Positions 14,380 to 15,551 of a DNA stretch of 15,551 nt are shown here, one piece after another. Below the pieces are notes generated by a model, which had not been told where the DNA came from, did not search any database, and saw nothing but the letters and a program-made list of their open reading frames with translations. This stretch comes from FEN-1322 sp041663425 (GTDB lineage Bacteria > Omnitrophota > Gorgyraeia > 2-01-FULL-45-10). A program made the translations under genes and the position numbers. The stretch is from positions 1-15,551 of the forward strand of contig JBAYMS010000037.1 of NCBI GenBank assembly GCA_041663425.1, in the 5' to 3' direction. Position 1 is the stretch's first letter. Every line of letters starts with the position of its first letter.

Positions 14380-15356
14380 TCGCCCTCCGTCGCCCTTATT
14401 CTGGGATCGGCGTAAGAATACGCTATATCAGCAAGTAAATTACCCAGCAATGTCAGAAAAGCACCTATAGTCAGGATGCCCATTATAGTGGAATAGTCGC
14501 GCGCCATTACGGATTCATAAAATAACCTGCCCATTCCAGGGATGGCAAATATCGACTCAAATATTACACTCCCGCCTATTAACCCCGGCACAGACAGCCC
14601 CAGAATAGTTATCACAGGCAGGATAGCATTCTTAAGCGCATGTTTATATATTACCTGTGATTCCGTCAAACCTTTTGCGCGGGCAGTCCTTATATAGTCC
14701 TGATGTATCACCCCAACCATTGCGGTCCGCATATACCTGGATATGCCGGCTAAGCTTCCGAATGCAGCAATCGCCACAGGCAAGATAAGGTGTTTTGCAA
14801 CATCCAATATCTTTGCACCAAGAGAATAATACTCAAAATCGAGCGATTTTATCCCGGATATCGGCAGCCATCCGAGGGTTATTGAGAACAGGCTCATAAG
14901 AAGAAGTGCGACCCAGAACTCAGGGATAGAGAACCCTATAAAGGTCAGCACAGTTGTAGATTTATCCAGAAGCGATCCTCGCCGGACAGCTGACAAAATG
15001 CCCAGAGGTATTCCTATCCCCAGGATCAGCATCATCGACAATATATTTATGAGAAGCGTTATAGGAATACGCTCAGCTATCTTTTCTGAAACCAGCCTGT
15101 CGTCAACATACGAACGTCCGAAGTCAAAAATAACAATACGCTTAAGCCAACTAAAATACTGGACGTAGACCGGCTTATCCAGGCCATATAATTTCTCAAG
15201 ACGCGCCCTAGCCTCATACGATACCTTAGGGTTCAGGCTCGTCTGGATATCCGTCGGTTTCCCCGGCGCAAGATGTATGACAAAGAATGAGATCAGCGTG
15301 ATCCCGAAAAACACCGGAATAAGCCCTATCGATCTTTTCGCTATATATCTAAGCAT
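14376..15356 (-). CDS. oppB: Opp/Dpp-type ABC transporter permease (OppB/DppB)
   Basis: A 326-residue permease with the expected N-terminal helix (about 10-30). The periplasmic segment is YGLDKPVYVQYFSWL (57-71), followed by helices around 100-123, 133-163, 188-205, 246-268 and 288-312. The EAA loop is at about 220-247 (DYIRTARAKGLTESQVIYKHA). The C-terminus YADPRIR is typical of the family. It begins 5 nt after the stop of the binding-protein gene, with AGAGG as ribosome binding site. Whether the cargo is peptide or oligosaccharide cannot be read from the permease. Confidence 0.95.
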   Translation of the reverse strand: MLRYIAKRSIGLIPVFFGITLISFFVIHLAPGKPTDIQTSLNPKVSYEARARLEKLYGLDKPVYVQYFSWLKRIVIFDFGRSYVDDRLVSEKIAERIPITLLINILSMMLILGIGIPLGILSAVRRGSLLDKSTTVLTFIGFSIPEFWVALLLMSLFSITLGWLPISGIKSLDFEYYSLGAKILDVAKHLILPVAIAAFGSLAGISRYMRTAMVGVIHQDYIRTARAKGLTESQVIYKHALKNAILPVITILGLSVPGLIGGSVIFESIFAIPGMGRLFYESVMARDYSTIMGILTIGAFLTLLGNLLADIAYSYADPRIRATEGE

Positions 15357-15361
15357 AAATT

Positions 15362-15551
15362 TTACTTATACCTCTGCTCGCTCTTCGGCACATACCACTT
15401 TATAAAATTATAGCCGATGCCGATGGGCGATGTTTCGACATTGCGAAAACGTGAATTCACTATCGGCAATATGTCGGACGAATAAAGAAATAGGTACGGC
15501 TGATCGGTGTAGATCGCCTCGTGTATTTTATGATATATTTTAGCGCGTTTC
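15362..15551 (-). CDS. Extracellular solute-binding protein, C-terminal 62 residues (OppA/DppA type, partial)
   Basis: Only the end of this gene is in the window. The readable 62 codons begin KRAKIYHKIHEAIYTDQPYL, continue FLYSSDILPIVNSRFRNV, and end at the TAA at 15364-15362. The pattern IYxDQPYLFLY, then INxRFxNV, then GIGYNFIKWYVP is characteristic of the C-terminus of family 5 substrate-binding proteins. These capture peptides, nickel or oligosaccharides in the periplasm for OppBCDF. The 5' part, which would hold the signal peptide and most of the ligand pocket, is beyond the right edge. Confidence 0.9.
   Translation of the reverse strand, partial: KRAKIYHKIHEAIYTDQPYLFLYSSDILPIVNSRFRNVETSPIGIGYNFIKWYVPKSEQRYK

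Overview
All 14 protein genes supported here lie on the minus strand, so the window reads as three or four co-directional transcription units running from the right edge to the left. It looks like a chromosomal segment of a Gram-negative-type bacterium. The mix of ordinary housekeeping and biosynthetic genes with one very large, linker-rich, membrane-associated protein of no recognised family suggests an uncultivated lineage such as Candidatus Omnitrophota. That assignment is an inference from protein style; there is no rRNA or other marker to settle it.

Layout, in order of transcription. (1) 15551-9462: the 3' end of a peptide/oligosaccharide-binding protein gene, then oppB, oppC, oppD and oppF of an Opp/Dpp-type ABC importer. 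They are separated by 3-5 nt or overlap by 4 nt (ATGA). After 17 nt comes a secreted glycoamylase-like (GH144-type) glycoside hydrolase with accessory modules. Together these suggest an extracellular glycan-degradation and uptake locus. (2) 9448-4402: a good sigma70-like promoter, then endonuclease III (nth), a short ArgA-like N-acetyltransferase, leuC, leuD, leuB and asd. From the acetyltransferase to asd the genes are 1-4 nt apart. This is a leucine and aspartate-family amino-acid operon headed by a DNA-repair gene. (3) 4401-4045: a 357-nt gap without genes that holds the most unusual DNA of the window. Two elements of about 140 and 126 bp can each fold into a long outer stem carrying two inner hairpins. 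They are diverged inverted copies of one another, and several paired positions have changed on both sides so that pairing is kept. (4) 4044-2704: truA and a YihX-like HAD phosphatase, directly abutting. (5) 2707-1: a strong promoter overlapping the HAD stop codon, a short leader containing a terminator-like hairpin, and a large gene of at least 854 codons that runs off the left edge.

The parts fit a simple picture: glycan or peptide scavenging at the envelope, de novo leucine and aspartate-family synthesis, tRNA modification, and a lineage-specific envelope protein. No mobile-element gene, CRISPR array, tRNA or rRNA is visible. The best candidates for something undescribed are the paired three-way-junction elements at 4076-4378 and the large protein with its attenuator-like leader.
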